This document shows, in pieces, positions 36,754 to 46,046 of a stretch of 64,000 nucleotides of DNA. A program made the translations under genes and the position numbers. Under the pieces are notes generated by a model. It had not been told where the DNA came from, did no database searches, and saw nothing but the letters and a program-made list of their open reading frames with translations. Source of the stretch: Gautieria morchelliformis (Eukaryota > Basidiomycota > Agaricomycetes > Gomphales > Gomphaceae); the NCBI GenBank assembly GCA_015179125.1, contig WHVA01000074.1, positions 236,741 to 300,740 on the forward strand, given 5' to 3'. How positions within the stretch are numbered: position 1 is the first letter of the stretch; the number at the start of each line of letters is the position of its first letter.

Positions 36754-37986
36754 ATGTCCATGATAACTCGTTCTCGCACCCTTCGGGGTATCTCAGAACA
36801 GCGACGTTTCTCGGAAGCCCCCGATGACTCACCCCCGTCCCCGGGGATACCCCTCGCAGACCCCGCCGAGCCTAGTAACAAAGGCAAAGGTAGGGCTAAC
36901 CTCGGTGACCCTTCAGGTGATCCAGGTGATGGCTCTAGAAGTTCTGACAACGATCAGGACCTCCCCAACCTTCCGCCCGAGGACCTCGGTGACCTCGAGG
37001 ACAACGAGCTTATGCGTCGAGTGTTCATCAAACTCGCGAAACCTCGCGAATCCGAAGCACGAGCCAAGGTCAAGGAACCGGATAGTTATGACGGTACTGA
37101 CCAAGCCAAGCTTCGCACTTTCTTCCTTCAATGTGTACTCAACTTCAGAGATCGCCCCACCGCGTTCAAGACTGGGGCCTCAAAGGTGCAGTATGCTATT
37201 TCTTACCTGTCCGGCTCGGCTCTGCAATATTTCGAGCCGGCGATTCTCGGCGAAGTCCAACCCGAGCCAGATTGGCTCGAGGACTGGGACAGTTTCAAGG
37301 CCGAGCTCGAGCTTAACTTCGGCCCATACGACAACCCGGCCCAAGCCGAGATTGACCTCGAGAAGATCGTTATGAAAGAGCACCACAAGGCCGCGCGATT
37401 CTTTATCGACTTCGCCCGAGCTTCGACTCGGACTCAGTGGAACGACGCGGCCCTCCGACACTTTGCCTACAAGGGCTTGGCCAAACGGATCAAGGACGAC
37501 TTACTTCACTTCCCTCGATTCCGCAGCCTCGCCGAGCTTAGGAACTTCGCGCTGGAATGCGATAGCCGTTACTGGGAGCGAAAGGAATACGACGCCATGA
37601 TCACTGGTCGTAGCTCCCAGCCTGCACGCACCACTAATCAGTCCAGTAGCAATGCCACTAACAACCACCAGTCTTCCAGTGGTTCCAATAACAATAAGAA
37701 CCGCAACAAGACTAACAACAGCGGCAAGGGTTCCAACAACAACAACTCTTCGAACAACAAGAGCCAGCCCGACATTTCGAGCAAACTCGGGAAGGATGGC
37801 AAACTGCTTCCCGAGGAGCGCCAACGTCGGGTCGACCAAGGGCTTTGTCTGCTTTGCGGCACCAAAGGTCACGTCGTCAAGGACTGCCCGAAGAACAAGT
37901 CTACCAATAGTAGCGGTTCTAAAGGTCGGGCAACGAAGACCCCTAACGAGGGGACTTCAGCCTCCATTACGGAGGTGAAAAAATAG
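36754..37986 (+). CDS. Gag of chromovirus 1
   Basis: 410 residues from the first Met after the LTR. It forms the virus-like particle and packages the element RNA. Order: a disordered Ser/Pro N-terminus (about 1-90), the retrotransposon gag fold ('FFLQCVLNFRDRP', 'ALQYFEP', 'FKAELELNFGPYD', 'LRHFAYKGLAKRIKDDL', about 115-285), an Asn/Ser-rich linker (about 300-345), and a CCHC zinc knuckle 'CLLCGTKGHVVKDC' at about 375. The stop TAG (37984-37986) immediately follows an A6 run. The pol frame is already open from 37947, 40 nt before this stop. Confidence 0.9.
   Translation: MSMITRSRTLRGISEQRRFSEAPDDSPPSPGIPLADPAEPSNKGKGRANLGDPSGDPGDGSRSSDNDQDLPNLPPEDLGDLEDNELMRRVFIKLAKPRESEARAKVKEPDSYDGTDQAKLRTFFLQCVLNFRDRPTAFKTGASKVQYAISYLSGSALQYFEPAILGEVQPEPDWLEDWDSFKAELELNFGPYDNPAQAEIDLEKIVMKEHHKAARFFIDFARASTRTQWNDAALRHFAYKGLAKRIKDDLLHFPRFRSLAELRNFALECDSRYWERKEYDAMITGRSSQPARTTNQSSSNATNNHQSSSGSNNNKNRNKTNNSGKGSNNNNSSNNKSQPDISSKLGKDGKLLPEERQRRVDQGLCLLCGTKGHVVKDCPKNKSTNSSGSKGRATKTPNEGTSASITEVKK
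37947..37986 (+). promoter_or_regulatory. Putative -1 frameshift window between gag and pol
   Basis: The gag frame ends GTG AAA AAA TAG. The pol frame (-1) has a stop at 37944-37946 and is open from 37947 across the gag terminator into pol with no other stop. Slippage by one base on AAAAAA (37978-37983) would fuse Gag to Pol. The heptamer G-AAA-AAA is not the perfect X-XXY-YYZ consensus, but both A-site codons re-pair. No obvious downstream pseudoknot was worked out. Confidence 0.55.
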
Positions 37987-38036
37987 GTAGCAACCTCGGA
38001 ACCACACGATCCGAGGATTGCGGTAACCTCACCCGT

Positions 38037-41000
38037 GTGCTCAGACTCAGCGCCGCTTCTCATTCATTGTCCAAAGATTCCCTTAATGTAGATCTAACCT
38101 CGCCTTCGCTGCCCAACGTCGCTTTTGTTGCATTAGTTGACTGCGGGTCCTCAGACTGTTTTATTGAATCCAGATTTGTCCAGAAGTACTCCATGCCTGC
38201 TTATCCTGTCTCTCCTATACCCTTGAAACTATTTGACGGTAGTACTAACACTACCATTACCCAAGCTCTAGACCTCTGCATTTGCTTTCCGACCGGCGAA
38301 CAACAATGGGTTACCTTCTACGTAACCTCGCTCGACTCGAGTTGCTCGATGGTACTTGGCCACAACTGGCTCACCCGCTACAATCCGTCGATTGACTGGG
38401 TATTGGGCAGTATTACTTTCAAGACCATCGACCTAACAACGACTCCAGCGACCCCGGCGACGTCAGCCCGCTCAGCTTCGGCTACGACTTCGACCTCGCC
38501 TACGGCATCTTCGCCCCCGCCTCCGACCTCGCTTCCGAAGTTGCAAGCACCCCTCGTTTCCCTAATCAATGCACCCGCTTTCATGCGCGCATCTAGATTG
38601 GAAGGGTCCGAAGTGTTTCAGCTCAATTTGGCTTCGCCTGAGCTCCTCGCCAGAGGGGCAACATCGGGAGGAAGCTCTTCCGAGCTTCCTGAGAACATTA
38701 AGAAACATGTTCCTGAAGAATACCACGAATTTGCAGATGTGTTCAGCAAAGCACACGCTGACACTCTAGCTCCCCACCGACCTCACGATATCAAAATCAA
38801 CCTCGAAGAAGGGACCTCGCCACCGATCGGTCCCATCTACTCTCTCTCAGCTTCCGAACTCAAAGCACTTCGCGAGTTCATCGACGAGCATTTAAACATC
38901 GGCTTCATCCGACCTTCACGCTCGCCTCATGGTGCACCGGTATTGTTCGTTCGCAAAAAAGATGGCTCACTTCGGTTGTGTGTCGACTTCCGAGGTTTGA
39001 ACAAAATCTCAAAAAAAGATCGGTATCCATTGCCATTGATTGCTGACTTACTTGATGCTCCAAAGAATGCTCGCACCTATACGAAAATTGACCTTCGTCA
39101 CGCTTACCACCTCGTACGGGTGGCCGAGGGTGACGAATGGAAAACCGCCTTCAGGACTCGCTATGGGTCTTTTGAATGGTTGGTTATGCCATTTGGTCTC
39201 ACTAATGGCCCTGCTGCCTTCCAGAGATTCATGAACGAGGTGTTCGCCGACCTTTTGGACGTTTGTGTGGTGGTATACTTGGACGACATTCTAATCTACT
39301 CCAGTGACCCCTCCAAACATGTTGAACATGTCAAGGAAGTCTTGCGACGACTACGACTCAACAACCTCTTCGCCAAAGAAGACAAATGCGAGTTCCATCG
39401 CGACTCGGTTGAATTCCTCGGCTACATACTCTCTCCCGAGGGCCTCACTATGGCAGATGACAAGGTAAAGGTCATTCAAGACTGGCCTGAACCTCGCAAA
39501 GTTCGCGACATCCAATCCTTCCTCGGCTTCGCCAACTTCTACCGACGTTTCATTCACAACTACTCCGACATCACCATTCCTCTCACCCGACTTACCCGCA
39601 AGGGTACCCCTTGGAATTTTTCCGAGGATTGTCGACGGGCTTTCAACCTGTTGAAGAGGGCGTTCACTACCGCTCCTATCCTTACTCACTGGATTCCTGA
39701 CCTTCCACTGATCGTAGAGACTGATGCATCAGATTATGCCTTAGCGGCAATCTTATCTCTACAAACCTCGGAAGGCGAACTTCATCCCATCGCTTTCCAC
39801 TCCCGCACATTCACCTCTACCGAGCTCAACTACGATGTTCACGACAAGGAGCTCCTCGCCATTTTTGAAGCCTTTCAACGCTGGCGACACTACCTAGAGG
39901 GCTCAGGCGAACCAGTTGACGTTATCACCGATCACAAGAACCTCGAATACTTTTCAACTACGAAGCTCTTGACCCGTCGACAAGCTCGGTGGTCGGAATA
40001 CCTTTCCCAGTTCAACCTCGCCATACGCTTCCGACCAGGTCGCCTCGGAACGAAGCCTGACTCTCTCACTAGACGATGGGACGTCTACCTTAAAGAGGGG
40101 AATAGCGACTATGCCACCATAAACCCGCAGAACCTACGGCCAGTGTTTACTCAGCACCAGCTGGCATCGTCCCTTAGAGCTACTAACCTCGCTCCCATCG
40201 TGCTCCGAGCCGCTTCACTGCTTGATACCGAGCAGATCCGAGCTGACATACTAGCGAACCTCCCCTCGGACCCCATAGCCAAGTCGCACCTCGGCTTGGT
40301 TAATGACCCGAGGTGGACCACAGACCCCGAGGGTTTCCTCAAGCTTGACAACCGAACCTATGTTCCAGCGGCCCAAGACCTTCGACTTCGCATCCTGCAA
40401 TACAAGCACGATCACATTCTCTCGGGACACTTCGGGGTCAACAAGACCTTGGAGCTGATCCGACGAGACTATACTTGGCCAGGGATTAGATCCTTTGTCA
40501 AGGAGTATTGCAAGACGTGTACCACTTGTATGCGAAGCAAGCCGCAACGTCACAAACCCTATGGTCTCCTCAAACAACTTCCTGTTCCCGAGAAACCTTG
40601 GAATTCCATATCTATGGATTTCATTGAGCAACTCCCCCCTTCGTCCGAGTTCACCTCCATCCTAGTGATTGTTGACCGCTTCACTAAGCAGGTTATCTTC
40701 ATTCCAACCACAGACAAGATAACCTCGCAAGAGCTCGCTCACCTCTTCGTCCTTCATGTCTTTTCAAAGCATGGAGTTCCCTCGCACGTCACCTCGGACA
40801 GGGGTTCCGAGTTCGTCTCGCATTTCTGGCGTTCTCTAGGGAAAGCCTTGGACATGCGGTTGCATTTCACCTCGGGATATCATCCCGAGGGTGACGGTCA
40901 GACCGAGCGTGCTAACCAAACTTTGGAACAGTACCTCAGGATCTATTGCAACTATCAGCAGTCAAATTGGGCTTCGCTCCTTCCCCTAGCCGAGTTCGCT

Positions 41001-41696
41001 TACAACAACGCGCCTAGCGCAACCACCGGCATCTCCCCATTCTTTGCCAATAAAGGCTACCATCCGAACCTCGCAGTTCACCCCGAGCGCGACCTCGCCT
41101 CGGCACGAGCCCGAGACTTCGTGGTTGACCTGGACGAGCTTCACCAAGAACTTCGCCACGCCATCCTCGAGGCTCAGAAAACTTACCAAGCCTCGGCCGA
41201 TGTTCGTCGCAAGCCCGCTCCTGATTTCCAAGTAGGATCCCTCGCCTTTGTGAAGGCACAGTACTTTCGAACAACTCGGCCTACCAAGAAGCTCGCCGAG
41301 AAGTTCTTGGGTCCTTTTGAGATCATTTCCCGAGCGGGTACTCACTCCTTCACCCTTCGACTTCCAGAACACATGCATTCAGTCCATCCGGTCTTCCACG
41401 TATCTATGCTCGAACCAGCCTCGCCCAACACCATACCAAACCGATTTCGGCCGCCTCCGCCCCCAGTCGTTATCGACGGCGAACCCGAGTTCGAGGTTTC
41501 CGAAATCCTCGACTCGAAGATCGATAATAGACGCAAGAGCTGCAAATTACTCTACCTTGTTAGGTGGACTGGTTACGAAGGTACCGACGAAGAAACCTCG
41601 TGGATCCTTGCTTCCGAGCTTGATCATGCCTCGGAGCTGGTCACGGATTTCCATGACTCTTACCCGGGCAAGCCCGGCCCCTTGACTGCTCTATGA
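38037..41696 (+). CDS. Pol polyprotein of chromovirus 1 (PR-RT-RNaseH-IN-chromodomain)
   Basis: 1219 residues in this frame, probably made as a Gag-Pol fusion since the frame begins without an ATG. Domains: aspartic protease around 'LVDCGSSDCFIE' (residues about 30-130); reverse transcriptase about 255-430 with '[19 protein letters not shown]', 'MPFGLTNGPAAFQ' and catalytic 'VVYLDDILIYS' at about 413; RNase H from 'VETDASDYALAAIL' (about 560) to 'DHKNLEYF'; integrase zinc finger HHCC ('HDHILSGHFGVNKT', 'CKTCTTC') near 790; DDE core with 'SMDFIEQLP', 'TSDRGSEF' and 'HPEGDGQTERANQT'; GPF module 'FLGPFEIISRAG'; and a C-terminal chromodomain 'LLYLVRWTGYEG', 'ETSWILASELDHA'. The chromodomain defines the chromovirus clade and steers integration to particular chromatin. 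No internal stop. Confidence 0.95.
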   Translation: MLRLSAASHSLSKDSLNVDLTSPSLPNVAFVALVDCGSSDCFIESRFVQKYSMPAYPVSPIPLKLFDGSTNTTITQALDLCICFPTGEQQWVTFYVTSLDSSCSMVLGHNWLTRYNPSIDWVLGSITFKTIDLTTTPATPATSARSASATTSTSPTASSPPPPTSLPKLQAPLVSLINAPAFMRASRLEGSEVFQLNLASPELLARGATSGGSSSELPENIKKHVPEEYHEFADVFSKAHADTLAPHRPHDIKINLEEGTSPPIGPIYSLSASELKALREFIDEHLNIGFIRPSRSPHGAPVLFVRKKDGSLRLCVDFRGLNKISKKDRYPLPLIADLLDAPKNARTYTKIDLRHAYHLVRVAEGDEWKTAFRTRYGSFEWLVMPFGLTNGPAAFQRFMNEVFADLLDVCVVVYLDDILIYSSDPSKHVEHVKEVLRRLRLNNLFAKEDKCEFHRDSVEFLGYILSPEGLTMADDKVKVIQDWPEPRKVRDIQSFLGFANFYRRFIHNYSDITIPLTRLTRKGTPWNFSEDCRRAFNLLKRAFTTAPILTHWIPDLPLIVETDASDYALAAILSLQTSEGELHPIAFHSRTFTSTELNYDVHDKELLAIFEAFQRWRHYLEGSGEPVDVITDHKNLEYFSTTKLLTRRQARWSEYLSQFNLAIRFRPGRLGTKPDSLTRRWDVYLKEGNSDYATINPQNLRPVFTQHQLASSLRATNLAPIVLRAASLLDTEQIRADILANLPSDPIAKSHLGLVNDPRWTTDPEGFLKLDNRTYVPAAQDLRLRILQYKHDHILSGHFGVNKTLELIRRDYTWPGIRSFVKEYCKTCTTCMRSKPQRHKPYGLLKQLPVPEKPWNSISMDFIEQLPPSSEFTSILVIVDRFTKQVIFIPTTDKITSQELAHLFVLHVFSKHGVPSHVTSDRGSEFVSHFWRSLGKALDMRLHFTSGYHPEGDGQTERANQTLEQYLRIYCNYQQSNWASLLPLAEFAYNNAPSATTGISPFFANKGYHPNLAVHPERDLASARARDFVVDLDELHQELRHAILEAQKTYQASADVRRKPAPDFQVGSLAFVKAQYFRTTRPTKKLAEKFLGPFEIISRAGTHSFTLRLPEHMHSVHPVFHVSMLEPASPNTIPNRFRPPPPPVVIDGEPEFEVSEILDSKIDNRRKSCKLLYLVRWTGYEGTDEETSWILASELDHASELVTDFHDSYPGKPGPLTAL

Positions 41697-41799
41697 TCGT
41701 TTTCCCTGTTAATCCCCATGACCCCGGTAGTTAGATGACAAAAACCCTTCAAAACAAAATCGATAAAATCCAAGAAAAATCTATTATTCCATTTACTAG
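41697..41799. other. Convergent pol/antisense-gene junction
   Basis: Only about 100 bp separate the pol stop and the stop of the antisense gene. Contains an A-rich stretch (near 41741-41785) that could serve poly(A) signals for both transcripts. Confidence 0.35.
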
Positions 41800-42739
41800 T
41801 TATTCCACCATCCTCATATCCTCTCCCTCGCTCTCCTCGCTCCCCTCGCCTGACTCCTCCTCATTACTGCTACTACTTCGCTCCACCAGACCCCCATGTC
41901 CCCCATAATCCGCCAAGTCTCTCGCCCCCTGCATCCGCTTCAAATAATTCCGCCTCCTCCTTATCCTCATGAACTCCACATCCGCCCTGTTCATCCTGTC
42001 ATTCGCAGCCCTAAACTCCCCTAGCAACTCGCACACCCTCTCCCCAACCTCGCCAACCTTCTGTCCCACATCCCTCACCGCCGCTATCAACTCCCTCATC
42101 TCCGCACTTCGCTCCGATCTTTTCGTCTTCTTGTCCTTTTTCGCCCTCCGACCTCCAACCTCGGTTTCCTCCCCCTCAGTCTGCCTCACTTCCCCAGTCT
42201 CCTTACCCTTCTCCTCGCTCAACCTCGCTTCCATCCGCTCTACCCTCATCTCGAGGTTCCTCTCGACCCAATCACTCGAGTCGTCGTCCTCTGCAACTTC
42301 GTCCTGAACCTTGGCCTCTTTCCTCGGCCTCGGTCCATCCTCGGCCTCCTCGCTCCTCGCTCGCTTCTTGCTCGCGGTACCCGCCTGACCCTTGCCTGGG
42401 GTTGCCTTGCTGCGGCGACCTTGGGCGATACTACAGCCCAAGGAACGGGTCCTGCACCACACGCAGGCACCCTGGTCGGCGAGGCCGAAGTCGAGACTAA
42501 CGGCCCGAAGGCACGTATAGTCGCGCTCTTCGCAGCGCGCGCACCTCGCCTCGGCCTTGGTCGCGAGCTGCCACTCGCGAGGTCCCCCGTCGGCGAGCTT
42601 GTACCCGTATAGGGACAAGTCGGTCAGGTGGTAGGAGAATAACATGCGTTTATACTAGACAAATCAGCAGCGCCCATGATTAGACAACTACGGTACTCAC
42701 CTTCTTTCCACTCGGTCCTTCCTGCCACGGCTGCCGCAT
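41800..42739 (-). CDS. Antisense accessory gene of chromovirus 1: Zn2Cys6-like, coiled-coil protein
   Basis: Lies wholly between pol and the 3' LTR, on the opposite strand. Two exons join in phase: 42739-42701 and 42654-41800, intron 42700-42655 (GTGAGT...TCTAG, 46 nt), giving 297 residues; the frame stays open upstream to 42913, so the true start may be farther out or in another exon. An N-terminal patch 'FLSYHLTDLSLYGYKLADGG'-like (here MLFSYHLTDLSL) precedes two cysteine triplets spaced C-x2-C-x6-C, 15 residues apart ('CARCEERDYTC' and 'CVWCRTRSLGC'), close to the Zn(II)2Cys6 binuclear cluster. Then comes a basic/acidic region with nuclear-signal-like 'KKDKKTKRSERS', a coiled coil ('LIAAVRDVGQKVGEVGERVC') and an acidic tail (EEESGEGSEESEGED). 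Function unknown; may bind DNA. Coding bias and a clean intron argue against chance. Confidence 0.6.
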
Positions 42740-43084
42740 GTCGATGGCCCCCGTCTCATCAATTGGCAATGTGCCAACCTCGGGTCGACCCTCGGGCGTA
42801 ACCTCGCCCGAGGCTCCGTTCTCCTCAGACAACAAAGTCTGGTCGAACGCGTTAACGCGTTCACGCTGTTCTCGTCGACGGCTGAGCTGAAGAGGGCTTG
42901 AGGGCGCACCATATTAGTTGGCAATGGGGTTCGCTGCCTTCCTACCCACCCTTTTATCCAACCTCGGCTACGATTTAAGCTTCGCCTTTCCGGCTACTTA
43001 ACATCGGACCGAGATCTAGATTCAAGGATAGGCGAACCTTGTCCACATTACGGCCTCGAGGGTCTCGGCCATAAGGGGGAATAC

Positions 43085-43646
43085 TGTAAGGAACCGGCCT
43101 TTGGCCGGCTACTTACCGGTAGAACCTCCTTCCGAGCCCCAAGCCTTGTGATATTCATGCCCGAGTACATATGATACTTATCCGCGCCCGAGCCCGATCC
43201 CGAGCTTGAACTCATATCCGACCTTGATCCCATGCCCGTATCCCCTTAGTTACTGATTCCGCTCCATCACGCATCATTCGTATATTACCTCGCCCTGACC
43301 TCGGTCTCCTGACCTCGCCCTGACCTCCACTAATCTGTTCGCCCCTGACTTGCACCTCGTCCGTATATAACCCCCTTGTATGCATTCCTACTCCTCAGTC
43401 TGAAAATCAACTATCGTGTCCCTTCGATCCCTAGCTAGTTTCTACGCCTCGCCTCTTAAGCCAGAACCTCGCCTCTTATTCGTTTACCTCCGAAATTGGG
43501 ACTCGTGCGTAGGGTCGGCGCAGCACATAAGCTGAAGCCAAGTCCCTCTCCGACTTCCCCATCCAAACCTCGCCCCGTAACCTCGGACCTTGCCTCGGGT
43601 TTCGTCCCCGACCTCGGTCAACCTTACGACGGATCGTATCGTAACA
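43085..43646 (+). repeat. 3' LTR of chromovirus 1
   Basis: 562 bp, TGTAAGGAACCGG ... CGTATCGTAACA. Longer than the 5' copy because of a duplicated 'CCTGACCTCGCCCTGACCTC'-type unit near 43300-43325; otherwise about 98% identical. Preceded by a purine tract (AAGGGGGAATAC). Confidence 0.9.
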
Positions 43647-43698
43647 CTGAGAGAGTGAATTGATTTCTAGTCTATTCTTTTGAACAACAAGTCCATAC

Positions 43699-45597
43699 CT
43701 ACTGCCTATAATTCCTGTCTACTACAAGATGCTCAGAAATGCCATTTTCTTCCAGCGTGTCGTGCACGGTAAGGCTTCTCACAATTCCCTTCGACTTCAG
43801 GTGAGTCGTGAACTCGTCAGAGAGGTACTCGCCCCCTCGGTCGGTTTGCAATCTTTTGACCTTAGCGTTATGCTGAGTCTCCACCCAGGCTTCATATTGC
43901 AGGTAGCAACCAAAAGTGTTGCTTTTCTTCGCTATGGTCTCTAGGTACGTCCACCGGCTATAGTCATCAGTGAAGCTTATGAAGTATTCCTTGCCATCGT
44001 AACTTTGGGGGTTCGCGGGCCCCCATATGTCCGAATGGACTTTTTCACCGAAGGATGTGGCACGTGGTCCCTCCCGCTTCTGCGGGATGGGCTTGTGTGT
44101 CGGTTTCGCCTGCGCACATGCAGTGCAAAACCCGGGTTGCCTCAACATATTGATGTCGAGTCTGGTTACAGTGCCATCCTGGACTAGCTTCTGGGCGGCT
44201 TGTGGGGAGATGTGCCCCATCCAGCGGTGCAGTTCGTCCAGCATGAGTGGTTTCCATACCGCATTTTCTGTCGCCGCCGTTGACGTGTGCTCTACCTTGT
44301 AGAGCCCATTCGAGAGTGGAACCTGCCCGAGCAGCATTCCTCGAGCATCCCAAATCAAGCACTTCTGGTCCTTCAGTAGGACTGAGTAGCTGGCCACATC
44401 GCAGCGTGTTAGGGAGAAGAGTAAAGGCAAGGTTGGGGCAGTATAGCACGTCCTTCAATGTGACGTGTGTAGTTGTTTTGCTGTTGGGTATGCCAACTCT
44501 CATGTTCCCAATTCCCATATCTTGGAAGACAGTCTTGTCCGCGGCATTAATTGTGCGTGGCGCAATCCCCTTGAAGGTGAGGAATCGGTGCCTGCTCAGC
44601 TACATATGACCTGACGCGCCTGAGTCGTAGATGTCGACTTCGCATCCCGTCGATGTACTCGTTCCCAGCGTGAGCGTGGTCCCAGCAAACATTGTGGTGA
44701 ACGCAAATTCCTCGCTCTCTGTTACCACGTTCGCTGATCCGCCCCCCTTCTTATCTTCATCCTTCTTGTCCTTCTTCTTAGCTTTAGAACAACAATCCGC
44801 CTTCATGTGGCCCTTCTTGCCGCATTTCCAGCACTCTACGTCGGTCTTCGTGGTGCTGGAGGTGCCCCCGCGTGATTGGGACTTCCCACGGCCTTTTACT
44901 GCAGCGAGAGCGTTCTCGCTTGCTTTGAGCTGGCGCTCCTCGATGGTGAGTCGTTCAAACTCGTCAATGAGCATGTTGACTACCTGATCTGGCTCTAGCG
45001 TTGCCTTAGCATGTGCAGCAGACATGGTAATGGTGTTAATGAGTGAACGGTACGACTTAGGGAGTGAACCGAGGATGACTGTGACTAAATCATCGTCGGT
45101 GAGTGCGGCATTCATTCCAGAAAGTTGTTCCTGCATTCTCATGAGGCTTTGCAAGTGCGTGCGGATGTTCGACTCGTCCTCGCACTTCATCTCATACATT
45201 CGGCGTCGCATGTCGACCTTCACTGTGAGTGCTTTAGTCTTGTGCTTCGCACATACCACTCCCACACTTCCTTCACTGTCGTCAGGTTCCGAACTTCGAT
45301 GAGTACACTGTCTGGGACTGTTGTGAAGATCTGCGCCATGATTGTTGCCTCACGTTGGTTGTCATCATCCCACCGCTTCTCCAGATCATCCAGCTCATCC
45401 TCTTCTTTGTCCGTTAGCATGTGACCATCGGGGTAAGTGGGGATTGGAGGTGGGTTTTGAGCGGTCCCCTCCAGATGTCGCTTGGCACCACGAGTCGACG
45501 CTAGCGTAGCTAGTGTCTGACTCTTCCAGGTGACCCAGTTTGTGCCATCTCAGGCAAGTTTAGGGATGACAAAAGACTTGGTGTTTGTGGAAGACAT
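43699..45597 (-). pseudogene. Ty1/copia gag-pol remnant, truncated in integrase
   Basis: From an ATG at 45597 (MSSTNTKSFVIPKLA): copia Gag ('LTDKEEDELDDLEKRWDDDN', UBN2-type region with 'ILGSLPKSYRSLINTI'), CCHC knuckle 'CWKCGKKGHMKADC' near 44820, protease 'YDSGASGHM' near 44605, GAG-pre-integrase region 'LHRWMGHISPQAAQKL', HHCC cysteines 'CTACAQAKPTH', and integrase core 'HSDIWGPA', 'FTDDYSRWTYL', 'QTDRGGEYLSDEF'. Broken: an in-frame TGA at about 45554, frame changes near 45270, 44600-44530 and 44430, and a stop at 43699 just after the DRGGE region. Reverse transcriptase and RNase H are missing; the sequence meets the chromovirus 3' LTR about 50 bp farther on. Confidence 0.85.
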
Positions 45598-46046
45598 AAC
45601 GGGCTCTGCGGGGGCCATAACCTGTTGGTATTGGGTGCAGTAGCTATGTAGTACAAGCCTCAGTGACTATACAGTTCACTGAGTTGTCATTAGTACTGTA
45701 CCTATGTAGTACGAGCCTACATAGAGATGAGCAACGATACGATGTACTGTGTAAACGTGATACGCACCTCAGTGACTATACGGTTCACTGAGGTGTTGCT
45801 AACTACTTGTCCGCAATATAAACCAATATGCTTGGAGTCTGTCTGATACAAGCATATGCCCAATCCCTAGTTATACAGGGCTGCGTCCCAAGCTTACCGG
45901 CGACTGCACCCCAACACAGGGCTATGCAGGGCTATGCAAGGCTATGCAGGGCTGTGTATGGCTATGCTGAGCAGTGCAAATCAGGGAAGGTGATTGGCTA
46001 TCTATTCTTAATTTCCTTGCACAAACACACCACAATAGTTACAAGG
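45598..46046. repeat. Copia 5' flank with twin hairpins and a 10-bp minisatellite
   Basis: Upstream (in copia orientation) leader/LTR-like DNA. Two near-identical hairpins: CTCAGTGA...TCACTGAG at 45659-45683 and ACCTCAGTGA...TCACTGAGGT at 45768-45796. A GGGCTATGCA-type minisatellite of about five units lies at 45918-45972. No gene. Confidence 0.5.

Larger units (their letters stand above)
36175..43646 (+). mobile_element. Ty3/gypsy chromovirus 1, full length
   Basis: 7.47-kb LTR retrotransposon: 5' LTR 36175-36710, gag 36754-37986, pol 38037-41696 (protease, reverse transcriptase, RNase H, integrase, chromodomain), a spliced antisense gene 42739-41800, a purine-rich tract just before the 3' LTR (GGGGGAA near 43075), and 3' LTR 43085-43646. 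The LTRs differ at about ten single positions plus one small duplication, so the insertion is recent. The sense frames are intact. Flanking 5-mers do not match (GAACC on the left, CTGAG on the right), so the element is not in its original simple insertion context. Confidence 0.92.

Noticed and set aside
36824-37375. 183-codon plus-strand frame overlapping gag, and other long frames overlapping pol on both strands
   Set aside because: Shadows of the GC-rich, strongly biased gag/pol coding sequence; they lack domains and conserved starts.
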